A DNA stretch of 64,000 bases from CAVVAL01 sp963742725 (GTDB lineage Bacteria > Actinomycetota > Actinomycetes > Mycobacteriales > Cryptosporangiaceae), in the NCBI GenBank assembly GCA_963742725.1, contig CAVUMX010000001.1, positions 1,240,001 through 1,304,000 on the forward strand, given 5' to 3'. Made by a program: the position numbers and the translations under genes. This document shows positions 35,406 through 43,734 of the stretch, piece by piece; position 1 is the first letter of the stretch, and every line of letters begins with the position of its first letter. Below the pieces are notes generated by a model. That model was not told the DNA's origin, made no database searches, and was given only the letters and a program-made list of their open reading frames with translations.

Positions 35406-36845
35406 ATGACGCTGGACGACCGCCGAGTCGGTGGCCACCACCTCGCCCGGATCCTCGGTGACTGGCGCGGCACCGACGCCGCCTACGCGGGCCTGGCCAG
35501 CCGCATCCGGCTGCTGATCCTCGACGGGCGGCTGCCGCTGCACACCCGGCTCCCGGCCGAACGCGATCTCGCCGAGACCCTGGACGTCAGCCGCACCACC
35601 GTCGCCGCCGCGTACGAACGGCTCCGCGCGGACGGTTTCCTCCGCAGCCGTCGCGGCTCCGGCACCTGGACCGACCTCCCCACCGCGGGGCAGCGCGGCC
35701 CGGCGCCCTGGGCGACCCTCTCCCCGGACGACGTCATCGACCTCGCCCACGCCGCGCCCGCCGCCCCGGTCGAGGTCCTCCACCAGGCCGCCGACATCGC
35801 CGTCGCCCAGCTCGCCCGGTACCTGCCCACCCACGGCTACGACCCGCTCGGGCTCACGCCGCTCCGGGTGGCCGTCGCCGACCGGTACACCGCGCGGGGC
35901 CTGCCGACCACGCCGGACCAGATCCTCGTGACGGGCGGCGCCCAGGGCGCGTTCGCGCTGGTACTGGGCCTGCTGGCGGGACCGGGTGAGCGGGTGCTCG
36001 TGGAGCATCCGACCTACCCGAACGCGCTCGACGCGATCGCTCGCGCCGGCTGCCGGGCCGTGCCGGTCGGCTTCACCGGGCCCGGCTGGGACCTCGAGAT
36101 GATGGCCACCACGATGCGTCAGGCGGTGCCCCGACTGGCGTACGTAGTCAGCGATTTTCACAACCCGACGGGCCGGTGCATGAGCGACGGGCAGCGCCAG
36201 GCCATGGTCGAACTGGCGGAGCGCACCAGGACTCCCCTGGTCGTGGACGAGACCGTCGCCGAACTGGGGCTGGACCATCCGGCGCCGCCGCCGGTAGCCG
36301 TGCACGACACGTCCGGGCTGGTGATCACGACCGGGTCCACGAGCAAGACCTTCTGGGGCGGACTGCGCATCGGCTGGCTGCGCGCGTCACCGACGATGGT
36401 GCGGCGGCTCGCGGCGGTGCGCGCGGCCGGCGACCTCGCCAGCCCGGTGTTCGAGCAGCTGGTGACCATCGAGCTGCTACGTCGCGTCGAGAAGACCGTC
36501 GACCAGCGCCAGCGGACGTTCCGCGACCGCCGCGACCACCTCATCAGGCTGCTGCGGAACCGGCTCCCGGACTGGCGCTTCGACCCGCCGCCCGGCGGCC
36601 TGAGCCTGTGGGTCGACCTGGGGGCACCGATCTCCAGCGCGCTCGCCGTGGCGGCCGAACGGTACGGGGTGCAGGTGTCGGCGGGGCCGCGGTTCGGGCT
36701 GGACGGCGCGTTCGAGCAGTACCTGCGGATCCCGTACACGCTGCCGGCGGCCGATCTGGAGAGCGCGGTCGAGCGTCTGGCCGCCGCGGCCGCGTCAGTG
36801 CCCGGCGATGCCCGGATGACCACGCCCGTCGGCGACCTCGTGTAG
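35406..36845 (+). CDS. MocR-family regulator (GntR HTH plus aminotransferase-like domain)
   Basis: A 479-residue regulator. The GntR winged helix is at about residues 25-95 (ILDGRLPLHTRLPAERDLA, LDVSRTTVAAAYERLRADG). The C-terminal part is a fold-type I aminotransferase domain that binds PLP, with the Schiff-base Lys in TGSTSKTFWGGLRIGW and FHNPTGRCMS in the core. It likely senses PLP or an amino-compound and controls the divergent YczE-like gene. The ATG at 35406 has GAAGG about 9-10 nt upstream; a longer start at 35364 would begin in the operator. Confidence 0.93.
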   Translation: MTLDDRRVGGHHLARILGDWRGTDAAYAGLASRIRLLILDGRLPLHTRLPAERDLAETLDVSRTTVAAAYERLRADGFLRSRRGSGTWTDLPTAGQRGPAPWATLSPDDVIDLAHAAPAAPVEVLHQAADIAVAQLARYLPTHGYDPLGLTPLRVAVADRYTARGLPTTPDQILVTGGAQGAFALVLGLLAGPGERVLVEHPTYPNALDAIARAGCRAVPVGFTGPGWDLEMMATTMRQAVPRLAYVVSDFHNPTGRCMSDGQRQAMVELAERTRTPLVVDETVAELGLDHPAPPPVAVHDTSGLVITTGSTSKTFWGGLRIGWLRASPTMVRRLAAVRAAGDLASPVFEQLVTIELLRRVEKTVDQRQRTFRDRRDHLIRLLRNRLPDWRFDPPPGGLSLWVDLGAPISSALAVAAERYGVQVSAGPRFGLDGAFEQYLRIPYTLPAADLESAVERLAAAAASVPGDARMTTPVGDLV

Positions 36846-36904
36846 GGAATCGGCGGCGAGGGAGGCGTGTTGTGGGGATACCCCGTCAGGATGAGGTGTT
36901 GTTC

Positions 36905-37552
36905 ATGCTCTTCGGCCGCAAGCGCGACCTGGCCACCCCGCAAGACGCCCTGACCGGCCGCGACACGCCCTTGCGCGTCGCCGACCGGCACGCCGTGCTG
37001 GACGCTCCGCTCGCGGGGCCGTGGCCGGCCGGGCTGGAAGTCGCCGTGTTCGGCATGGGCTGCTTCTGGGGCGCCGAGCGGATCTTCTGGAAGACGCCCG
37101 GCGTCTACTCGACGTCCGTCGGATACGCCGGCGGCTACACGGCGAACCCGACGTACGAAGAGGTCTGCTCCGGACGGACCGCACACAACGAGGTCGTGCA
37201 GGTCGTCTACGACCCGGCCAAGGTCAGCTACGAGCAGCTACTCAAGATCTTCTGGGAGAACCACGACCCGACGCAGGGGATGCGGCAGGGCAACGACGTC
37301 GGCACCCAGTACCGGTCCGCGATCTACACGACCACGCCCGAGCAGCAGAAGGCGGCGGAAACGAGCCGGGACGCGTTCCAGCCGGTGGTCAAGGAGTCCG
37401 GCTACGGGCCGATCACGACCGAGATCGCGCCGCTGACCACGTATTACTTCGCCGAGGACTACCACCAGCAGTACCTGCAGAAGAACCCAGGCGGCTACTG
37501 CAACATCGGCCCGAACGGCATGACCTGCCCGGTGGGAATCGCGGGAGCCTGA
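36905..37552 (+). CDS. msrA: Peptide methionine-S-sulfoxide reductase
   Basis: Reduces methionine-(S)-sulfoxide in proteins, repairing oxidative damage in the cytosol. The 215-residue product has the catalytic motif GMGCFWGAE (Cys53), GYAGGYTANPTYEEVCSG, DPTQGMRQGNDVGTQYRSAIY, and a C-terminal resolving Cys region (GGYCNIGPNGMTC). The ATG at 36905 has GAGG 8 nt upstream. Its last 90 nt are repeated, with seven differences, at 38153-38247, after a broken VOC gene. Confidence 0.96.
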   Translation: MLFGRKRDLATPQDALTGRDTPLRVADRHAVLDAPLAGPWPAGLEVAVFGMGCFWGAERIFWKTPGVYSTSVGYAGGYTANPTYEEVCSGRTAHNEVVQVVYDPAKVSYEQLLKIFWENHDPTQGMRQGNDVGTQYRSAIYTTTPEQQKAAETSRDAFQPVVKESGYGPITTEIAPLTTYYFAEDYHQQYLQKNPGGYCNIGPNGMTCPVGIAGA

Positions 37553-37628
37553 CTGCGCCCATGGACCACGCGCGTCGACACTCAGGCGGGCGGCTCATGA
37601 CGTCACGCCCCGAGATCCGAGGAGACCG

Positions 37629-38064
37629 ATGTCCGAGCAGTGGACCCTGACCTTCGACGCGGCAGACCCGGCTGCCTTGGCCGCATTCTGGCGGCTTGGG
37701 CTGGGGTACGTCGAAGCGTCACCACCTGCGGGCTTCAGTTCGTGGGACGAGTGGTTCGACCGCTTCGATATTCCGGTGGAGGAACGCAACGACGGCGCCA
37801 CTATCGAAGATCCGGACGGGGTACGTCCCGGATCTCCTTCCTGAAGGTGCCAGAGTCGAAGTCCGCGAAGAACCGGGTGCACCTCGACATTCAGGCGGGG
37901 GGCGGGCGAAAGGTGCCGCACGACGTTCGATGGCCTCGCGTCGTGGCCGTGGTGGAGCGGCTGACCGCTGCCGGCGCCACAGTGGTCGATGAAGCCGTCA
38001 TAGACGGTCTTGCCGACCACGTCGTACTCGCCGACCCGGAAGGCACGAGTTCTGCGTGGTCTGA
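37629..38064 (+). pseudogene. VOC/glyoxalase-like gene broken by two single-base deletions
   Basis: The frame starts well (GAGGAG 4 nt before ATG 37629; MSEQWTLTFDAADPAALAAF) but stops at 37844. The homologous continuation (RISFLKVPESKSAKNRVHLDIQ...) is in the next frame and needs one base added near 37827. Near the end LADPEG should be followed by the family ending EFCVV, which is present one frame further on (stop 38062-38064) and needs one base near 38045. Both breaks are single deletions, so recent decay or sequencing error are both possible. Confidence 0.8.
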
Positions 38065-38152
38065 CGTCTGCCGCACGGACCACCGTGCTGGTCACGAACC
38101 TTGCGACCTCGATCTCCGAGACATCGCGCTCCGACAAGAGCGGCGAACACTC

Positions 38153-38247
38153 CCACCAGCAGTACCTGCAGAAGAACCCAGGCGGCTACTGCAACATCGG
38201 CCCCAACGGCATGTCCTGCCCGGTTGGCATCGCCGGTTCCTGACTGC
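38153..38247 (+). pseudogene. Duplicated 3' tail of msrA
   Basis: 95 bp matching 37462-37556 without gaps and with seven substitutions, all in the second half and mostly at third codon positions. It encodes HQQYLQKNPGGYCNIGPNGM and ends at a stop after PVGIAGS. No catalytic N-terminal part precedes it. It looks like the relic of a second msrA, partly homogenised with the intact gene. Confidence 0.85.
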
Positions 38248-38419
38248 CCTGGTCCACGGCGTGACAAGTCAGCCGGCTAGGCGTACCAGTCCCGCCCCGA
38301 GGGCTCTTCCTTGCTGCCTCGCCACACGTGAAACTGCTCAAGGATCCTCGCCAGGATTCATGGCGGACTCCATTAGGGATCGGCAATGAGCCGAGGCGAC
38401 CGTATCGAGCACGCGCAAC

Positions 38420-39925
38420 CTACTCCTCTTCGGCGAACACGACCTCGCGGCGCTTGCGGATCATCGGGAGGACGGCGACGACGAGCGCTGTCACGGCCAG
38501 GGCCAGGAGCGCCGCGGAGATCGGTCGGGTCAGGAAGACCGTCGCGTCGCCGCGCGAGATGATGAGGGCCCTCCGCAGGTTCTCCTCCAGCAGCGGTCCG
38601 AGGACGAAGCCGAGCAGCAGCGGCGCCGGCTCGCAGCCGCACTTGATCAGGACGTAGCCCATGATCCCGAAGAACGCGATCGCGTAGACGTCGTACGCGT
38701 TGAACCCGAGGGAGTAGGTGCCGATCGCGGCGAACAGGATGATCATCGGGAACAGCACCTCGTACGGGATCCGCAGCATGCGCACCCACATGCCGATCAG
38801 CGGCAGGTTCAGCAGCACGAGGAGCACGTTGCCGATCCACATCGACGCGATCAGGCCCCAGAACAGCGCCGGCTCGTCGTTGATGACGTTCGGGCCGGGC
38901 GTGATGCCGTGGACGATGAACGCGCCGACCATCAGCGCCATGACCGGGTGGGCGGGCAGGCCCAGCGTGAGCAGCGGGATGAACGACGTCTGCGCAGCAG
39001 CGTTGTTCGCCGACTCGGGGCCGGCGACGCCCTCGATCGCGCCGTGCCCGAACTCCTGCTGACGCTTCGAGATCCGCTTCTCGACGGCGTACGAGGTGAA
39101 CGAGGCGAGCACGTGGCCACCGCCGGGCAGGACGCCGAGCGCTGCGCCGAGGCCGGTCCCCCGCAGGATCGGACCGACGATCCGGCGCCGGTCCTCGCGG
39201 GTCGGCCAGAGGTTCTTCACCTTGCTGACGATCGCCGTGCGGGTCTCCTCGTTCTCCAGGTTGCGCAGGATCTCCGCGACGCCGAACATGCCGACGGCGA
39301 CCGACACGAAGTCGATGCCGCCGTACAGTTCGCGCTGGCCGAACACGAACCGGGGCGTGCCGGTGTAGATGTCCTGGCCGACCGCGCCGAGCAGGACGCC
39401 GAGGGCGATCATCGCCAGCGCCTTGAGCGCCGAGCCACGCGCCAGCGCGATCGACACGATCAGGCCGAACAGCACCAGCGAGAAGTACTCGGCCGGACCG
39501 AACTTCAACGCGACGCTGGCCAGCGGTGGGGCCGCGACGGCCAGCACGACGGTGGCCACCGTGCCGGCGATGAAGGACCCGATCGCGGCGGCGGCCAGCG
39601 CCGGACCGGCCCGACCCTGCCGGGCCATCTCGTGACCGTCGAGGGCGGTGACCGCGGCCGACGACTCACCGGGCAGGTTGATCAGGATGGCGGTCGTCGA
39701 GCCGCCGTACTGGGCGCCGTAATAGATGCCGGCCAGCATGATCAGCGCCGTGACCGGCTCGAAGCTGAACGTGATCGGCAGCAGCAGCGCCACCGTCGCC
39801 GTCGGCCCGATGCCGGGCAGCACGCCGACCGCCGTCCCGAGCAGCACTCCCACGAAGCAGTAGAGGACGTTCTGCACGAGGAACGCGGTCGAGAAGCCCA
39901 GGGCGAGGTTGTCGAGAAGCTCCAC
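38420..39925 (-). CDS. tctA: Tripartite tricarboxylate transporter, large permease TctA
   Basis: A 501-residue permease with about twelve helices, the main channel of a TctABC (TTT) importer. It carries the family signatures GVLPGIGPTATVALLLPITF near the start, YYGAQYGGSTTAILINLPGE, and GPESANNAAAQTSFIPLLTLGLPAHPVMAL. It takes the substrate from TctC by ion-coupled transport. The GTG start (39923-39925) lies 3 nt after the TctB stop. It is last in the operon tctC-tctB-tctA. Confidence 0.95.
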   Translation of the reverse strand: MELLDNLALGFSTAFLVQNVLYCFVGVLLGTAVGVLPGIGPTATVALLLPITFSFEPVTALIMLAGIYYGAQYGGSTTAILINLPGESSAAVTALDGHEMARQGRAGPALAAAAIGSFIAGTVATVVLAVAAPPLASVALKFGPAEYFSLVLFGLIVSIALARGSALKALAMIALGVLLGAVGQDIYTGTPRFVFGQRELYGGIDFVSVAVGMFGVAEILRNLENEETRTAIVSKVKNLWPTREDRRRIVGPILRGTGLGAALGVLPGGGHVLASFTSYAVEKRISKRQQEFGHGAIEGVAGPESANNAAAQTSFIPLLTLGLPAHPVMALMVGAFIVHGITPGPNVINDEPALFWGLIASMWIGNVLLVLLNLPLIGMWVRMLRIPYEVLFPMIILFAAIGTYSLGFNAYDVYAIAFFGIMGYVLIKCGCEPAPLLLGFVLGPLLEENLRRALIISRGDATVFLTRPISAALLALAVTALVVAVLPMIRKRREVVFAEEE

Positions 39926-39928
39926 CGG

Positions 39929-40390
39929 TCACGCCCCGAGCCAAGGACCCCAGAGGGGGATCCGTAGCTGCAGTCCGACGACGAAGATCAGCGTGCTGGC
40001 CGCGGTCAGCCCGGCGGCCACGGCCACGGCCATGAGCGGCCGCACGCGCCGGCTGGCCAGTGCGGTCAGGAGCGCGGTCACCGCGGACGCCGGTACGAAC
40101 CCGAGGCGCCGGACGGTGAATCCGAAGAACAGGACCGCGAGCGTGATGACGGCGACCGCACGCCACGGGATCGGTCCGAACGCGACCACCTCGCCGGCGA
40201 CGAGTCCTTTGATGACGATCGCCAGGCCCAGGGCAGCCATGACCGCGCCGACCAGCAGCGGGAAGGCGCCGGGGCCCATCCGCAGGGGGGTCCCCAGCTC
40301 GTAGCCGAGCGACCCCACCACGAATGCGCCACCGATCAGGACGAAGATTCCCCCGGCGAGGACGTCCGGGAAGGATCGGCGGCGCTCCAC
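39929..40390 (-). CDS. tctB: Tripartite tricarboxylate transporter, small subunit TctB
   Basis: A 153-residue four-helix subunit (DVLAGGIFVLIGGAFVV, GAFPLLVGAVMAALGLAIVI, LAVLFFGFTVRRLGFVPA, and a C-terminal helix), as in the TctB family. The GTG start (40388-40390) is one base after the TctC stop, with AAGG about 9 nt upstream. It works with TctA as the membrane part of the importer. Confidence 0.9.
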   Translation of the reverse strand: MERRRSFPDVLAGGIFVLIGGAFVVGSLGYELGTPLRMGPGAFPLLVGAVMAALGLAIVIKGLVAGEVVAFGPIPWRAVAVITLAVLFFGFTVRRLGFVPASAVTALLTALASRRVRPLMAVAVAAGLTAASTLIFVVGLQLRIPLWGPWLGA

Positions 40391-40391
40391 C

Positions 40392-41396
40392 TCAGGACGC
40401 CTTGACCCCTGCGTCGGCAATGACCTTTGCCCAGGTGCCGAGCTGCTCTTCGAGCTTGGCCCGGTGTGCCTCCGGCGTCGCGTCATCCGCCTCGACGGGC
40501 GCGGTGCCGAGCTTGGCCATCTGATCGACGACCTTCTGGTCGGCAAGGGCCACCTTGAGCGCTTCTGTCAGTTTCTGGACGATGTCATCCGGTGTGTCCG
40601 CCGGGACGTAGAGACCGTGCCACACGCTGACCTCGAGCTTGGGCAGTCCGGCCTCGGTCGTGGTGGGGATGTCCGGCAGGCTCTTCACCCGTTCCGGGGT
40701 CGTGACCGCGTACGCCTTCACCTTGCCCGCGGCGATCTGGCCGCTGGTGTTGGTCGTCTGGTCACACATGAAGTCGACCTGGCCGCCGACGAGGTCGGTC
40801 AGCGCGGGGCCGGTGCCCTCGTACGGGACCTCCTGGAGCTTGACCCCGACAGCGGTCTGGAACAGCAGGCCGCACAGGTGGGACGCGGCGCCGATGCCGG
40901 CGTTGGCCAGCGTCACCTTCTTGGAGTTCGCCTTCACGTACGTCACGAGCTCCGGGAGCGTCGCGGGCTGGAAGTCCTTGCGGGCGACGATCGTCATCGG
41001 CACCTCGGTGACGAGCCCGACCATCTTGAAGTCCTCGAGTGGCTTGTAGCCCAGGTTCTTGTACAGGGCGGGCGCCGTGGACATGCCGATGTGGTGCATG
41101 AGCACGGTGTAGCCGTCGGGCCTGGCCCGCGCGACCTCACCGGCGGCGACCGTGCCGCCCGCGCCCTCGACGTTCTGGACGACGATCTTGCCGCCGAGCT
41201 CCTTGGCCATCGGCTCGGCGACCATGCGGGTGACGGTGTCCGTCGGGCCGCCCGCGCTGAACGGCACGACGAACGTGATGTTCTGGTCCGGGTAATCCCC
41301 GCCGCCGCCAGTGCCGGAACAGGCGGTGACGACCGAAACGACGCCGATCGCGGCGATCATCCGCGTGACGGTCCGCTGCTTGCTGGTCGTACTCAT
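40392..41396 (-). CDS. tctC: Bug-family solute-binding lipoprotein TctC
   Basis: A 334-residue binding protein with a lipobox (SVVTACSG, Cys about 26) for membrane anchoring. Family motifs are ITFVVPFSAGGPTDTVTRMV (first binding loop), VVQNVEGAGG, and YEGTGPALTDLVGGQVDFM. Bug proteins bind carboxylates; the exact ligand is unknown. The ATG (41394-41396) follows GAGGAGG by 7 nt. It is first in the tctCBA operon; no two-component regulator of TctDE type is adjacent. Confidence 0.94.
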   Translation of the reverse strand: MSTTSKQRTVTRMIAAIGVVSVVTACSGTGGGGDYPDQNITFVVPFSAGGPTDTVTRMVAEPMAKELGGKIVVQNVEGAGGTVAAGEVARARPDGYTVLMHHIGMSTAPALYKNLGYKPLEDFKMVGLVTEVPMTIVARKDFQPATLPELVTYVKANSKKVTLANAGIGAASHLCGLLFQTAVGVKLQEVPYEGTGPALTDLVGGQVDFMCDQTTNTSGQIAAGKVKAYAVTTPERVKSLPDIPTTTEAGLPKLEVSVWHGLYVPADTPDDIVQKLTEALKVALADQKVVDQMAKLGTAPVEADDATPEAHRAKLEEQLGTWAKVIADAGVKAS

Positions 41397-41564
41397 ATCG
41401 CGGCCTCCTCGGAAGCGCGTGCGCACATCGTCCGTGCGTACGCGACCTCAGTCTCAGCGGGCGGGGACCCACAGACAACCCGAAAACCGTGCAATGCGCT
41501 CTGAACCCGTCGTGCCCGGAGGTATGCGCACAAGGGCGATGACGCGTCTGAACCTTCGTCCACC

Positions 41565-42032
41565 ATGGGGGGCATGTGGATTCTTGCCTCTGCTGAGGCT
41601 CCGGACGACGGCATTCTCTGGCCGAAGGTGGTGATCGTCCTTCTCGTCTTCGCGGGGCTGACAGCGGTCGCGGTTGTGCTCGTTCGCCGGGATCGGGAGA
41701 TGCGGTACCTGCGGCGGCGGGGACGGCCGACGCGGGCCACGATCGTCCGCACCAACGCTGAGGTCAGCGACGACAGGACCGTCTGGACGCTGTTCGTGGA
41801 CTACCAGCTCGACACCGGCGAGGACCTGCGCGAGGTGGAGCTGCGCGGCAGCGTCTCCGACCGGGATTACCACCACCCGGGGGACCAGATCACGATCTAC
41901 TACGACCCGGCCTCCCCCGACCGCGCGCGAGCCGAGTTCCGCGACCCGGGCGAGGGAATGTCACTCAGCCTGGTCGTGATGATCGTCATGGGGTTGGTCA
42001 TCTGCGGCATGGGCGCCATCGCCAAGTCGTAG
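41565..42032 (+). CDS. DUF3592 membrane protein
   Basis: A 155-residue protein with two hydrophobic helices (VVIVLLVFAGLTAVAVVLV and LSLVVMIVMGLVICGMGA) flanking an extracytoplasmic or cytoplasmic beta domain. The DUF3592 pattern RPTRATIVRTN, WTLFVDYQLDTGE and PGDQITIYYDPASPDRA is clear. Function unknown. ATG 41565 or 41574 may start it; neither has a well-spaced ribosome-binding site. It is divergent from tctC. Confidence 0.82.
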   Translation: MGGMWILASAEAPDDGILWPKVVIVLLVFAGLTAVAVVLVRRDREMRYLRRRGRPTRATIVRTNAEVSDDRTVWTLFVDYQLDTGEDLREVELRGSVSDRDYHHPGDQITIYYDPASPDRARAEFRDPGEGMSLSLVVMIVMGLVICGMGAIAKS

Positions 42033-42075
42033 AAATGCGGTTTGCCGCACCGTCTGACGGCCATACGTTGCTGCC

Positions 42076-42663
42076 ATGGACATCAGCGTCGTGCATGACG
42101 ACGAGATGACCGACGCCCTCTGCCACCGCCGCAGTGGCGGTGGAGCTGCGTGACGACCTCGACGGGGAGTCCGCCTTCGCGCTCGCCCGTGACGGAGAGC
42201 AGCTCGTCGCTGCTGCCGTTCCTCCCGGCGCCGATCACCGAGCAGGAGATGCCCTGCGGCAGGGCCAACGCCAGGATCATCGGCTTCGCCGACCGGCACG
42301 GCTTCACCCACCAGAGCCAGACCGTCATCCTGTGCTTCGGCCGGGAGCAACTGGCGAACCTGCCGCTGGTGCAGTTGCCCGCTCTGCCCCCGACACTGCT
42401 CGGCTACGCTCGGTGGCTGCGCCCGCGTACCCGAGCAGAACGACGCGCAGGTCGAGTACATCGCGGTGGACGAGGCCGCCCGCGGCCGCGGCGTCGGCGC
42501 CCAGATGCTGACGGGCGCCCTGCACGAGGCATTCGCCGACCCGCGGTTCACCTATATGGATCTGGTGACCAGTAACCCCGCCGCCCGACGGTTGTACGAG
42601 AAGGTGGGCTTCCGGTTGCTCCACGAGATGCGCAGCTTCCGCAAGGGGCCCACGCCCGCCTGA
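42076..42663 (+). pseudogene. GNAT acetyltransferase gene with several frameshifts
   Basis: The start (MDISVVHDDEMTDALCHR) stops after 25 codons, and later pieces lie in different frames. Only the C-terminal 70 residues read cleanly (VDEAARGRGVGAQMLTGALHE, NPAARRLYEKVGFRLL), giving the acetyl-CoA motif A of a GNAT enzyme and the usual end. The middle has several shifts and cannot be joined by eye. It is a decaying gene directly beside the channel gene, whose stop is 2 nt away on the other strand. Confidence 0.7.
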
Positions 42664-42664
42664 C

Positions 42665-43594
42665 TCATCGGGCGCGGGGGCGATCTCCGCCATGGTGGTG
42701 CGACCAGGCCGGCCCCTCGTCGCGGTCGATGCGCAGCTCGCGCTCCAGCTCGACGATCACCGCCCGCAGATCGTCCAGCCGCTGGGTGAGCGCTATCCGG
42801 TCTATCTCGTCGGCTATCCCGTCGCCGTCTTCGTCGTATCCCGTTGCCAGCCGCTCGGTCATCTCCAGCCGGCGCGCCTCCTCCATCGAATTGACGATGA
42901 CGGCGATCAGGATGTTGAGGAGGAGATTCACGGTGATCAGCACGTAGCTGACGTAGTAGACGAGGGTCCACGGGGAGACGGCCATGCCTTGCGAGATCAG
43001 GTCAGGCAGCGTCTCCAACGAGAGCAGCACGAAGAGCGTCAGCAGGGACCGGCCGATGTTCCCGTACTGCTCGGGATAGGTGTCCTTGAACATCAGCCAG
43101 CCGGCCATGCCGTAGACGTACAGGGTCACCATCGCCAGCGCGAGGAAGCCGCCGACGCCTGGCAGGCTCCGCCACAACGCCGCCACGATCGTGCGTAAGC
43201 CCGGGGAGAACCGCACCAGCCGCAACACCCGGGCGACGCGGACGACCCGCAACAGCGCCGAATCGCCGTGCAGGCCCGGGATGAACGTCGCGGCGATGAC
43301 CACGAGATCGAACACGTTCCAGCCGTGGCGGAAGAAGTCCTGCGGGCGGCGCCCGTGCGCCAGTATCCGGATGGCGATCTCGGTGACGAAGGCGGCGCGG
43401 AACGACAGCTCCAGCCAGTGCAGGAGCGGTCCGGCGGCCCCGAGGTGGGGATACGTCTCGATGCCGAGCACGACCGCATTGGCCCCGATGACGACGATGA
43501 TGACGACCTCGAACGCCCGCGACTCGGTGATACGGGTGCACCAACCGGCCACTCTCGACACACCGCCCTGCGTGATCCGAGGTGCGGCGCGCAT
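42665..43594 (-). CDS. Voltage-gated-type cation channel (bacterial NavBac-like) with acidic C-terminal motif
   Basis: A 309-residue six-helix ion channel subunit, probably forming a tetramer. S1 (FEVVIIVVIGANAVVLGIE), S4 with regularly spaced Arg (LLRVVRVARVLRLVRF), S5, a pore loop LLSLETLPDLI in place of the NaChBac TLESW filter, and S6 (VNLLLNILIAVIVNSMEEA) are all visible. After S6 comes DEDGDGIADEID, an Asp-rich loop like EF-hand or thrombospondin type 3 calcium sites, then a coiled-coil-like helix. Ion selectivity cannot be predicted with confidence. The ATG (43592-43594) has TAGGCT 7 nt upstream and no ribosome-binding site. Confidence 0.88.
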   Translation of the reverse strand: MRAAPRITQGGVSRVAGWCTRITESRAFEVVIIVVIGANAVVLGIETYPHLGAAGPLLHWLELSFRAAFVTEIAIRILAHGRRPQDFFRHGWNVFDLVVIAATFIPGLHGDSALLRVVRVARVLRLVRFSPGLRTIVAALWRSLPGVGGFLALAMVTLYVYGMAGWLMFKDTYPEQYGNIGRSLLTLFVLLSLETLPDLISQGMAVSPWTLVYYVSYVLITVNLLLNILIAVIVNSMEEARRLEMTERLATGYDEDGDGIADEIDRIALTQRLDDLRAVIVELERELRIDRDEGPAWSHHHGGDRPRAR

Positions 43595-43601
43595 GGCCGG
43601 T

Positions 43602-43607
43602 AGCCTA
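43602..43607 (-). promoter_or_regulatory. -10 hexamer of the channel gene
   Basis: TAGGCT on the minus strand, 7 nt before the ATG at 43594, consistent with a leaderless transcript. Confidence 0.4.
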
Positions 43608-43734
43608 GCGATCGTCGGCTTTGTCGGCGGACGACGTGGCGAGCGCGTGTGACCATGTGCGGGTGCGAAAAGTGCTAGGCGGGTGCTCGACCCGCGCTTC
43701 GGCTCGACGCGGTGGTGACGCCAGGCACCAGCGC

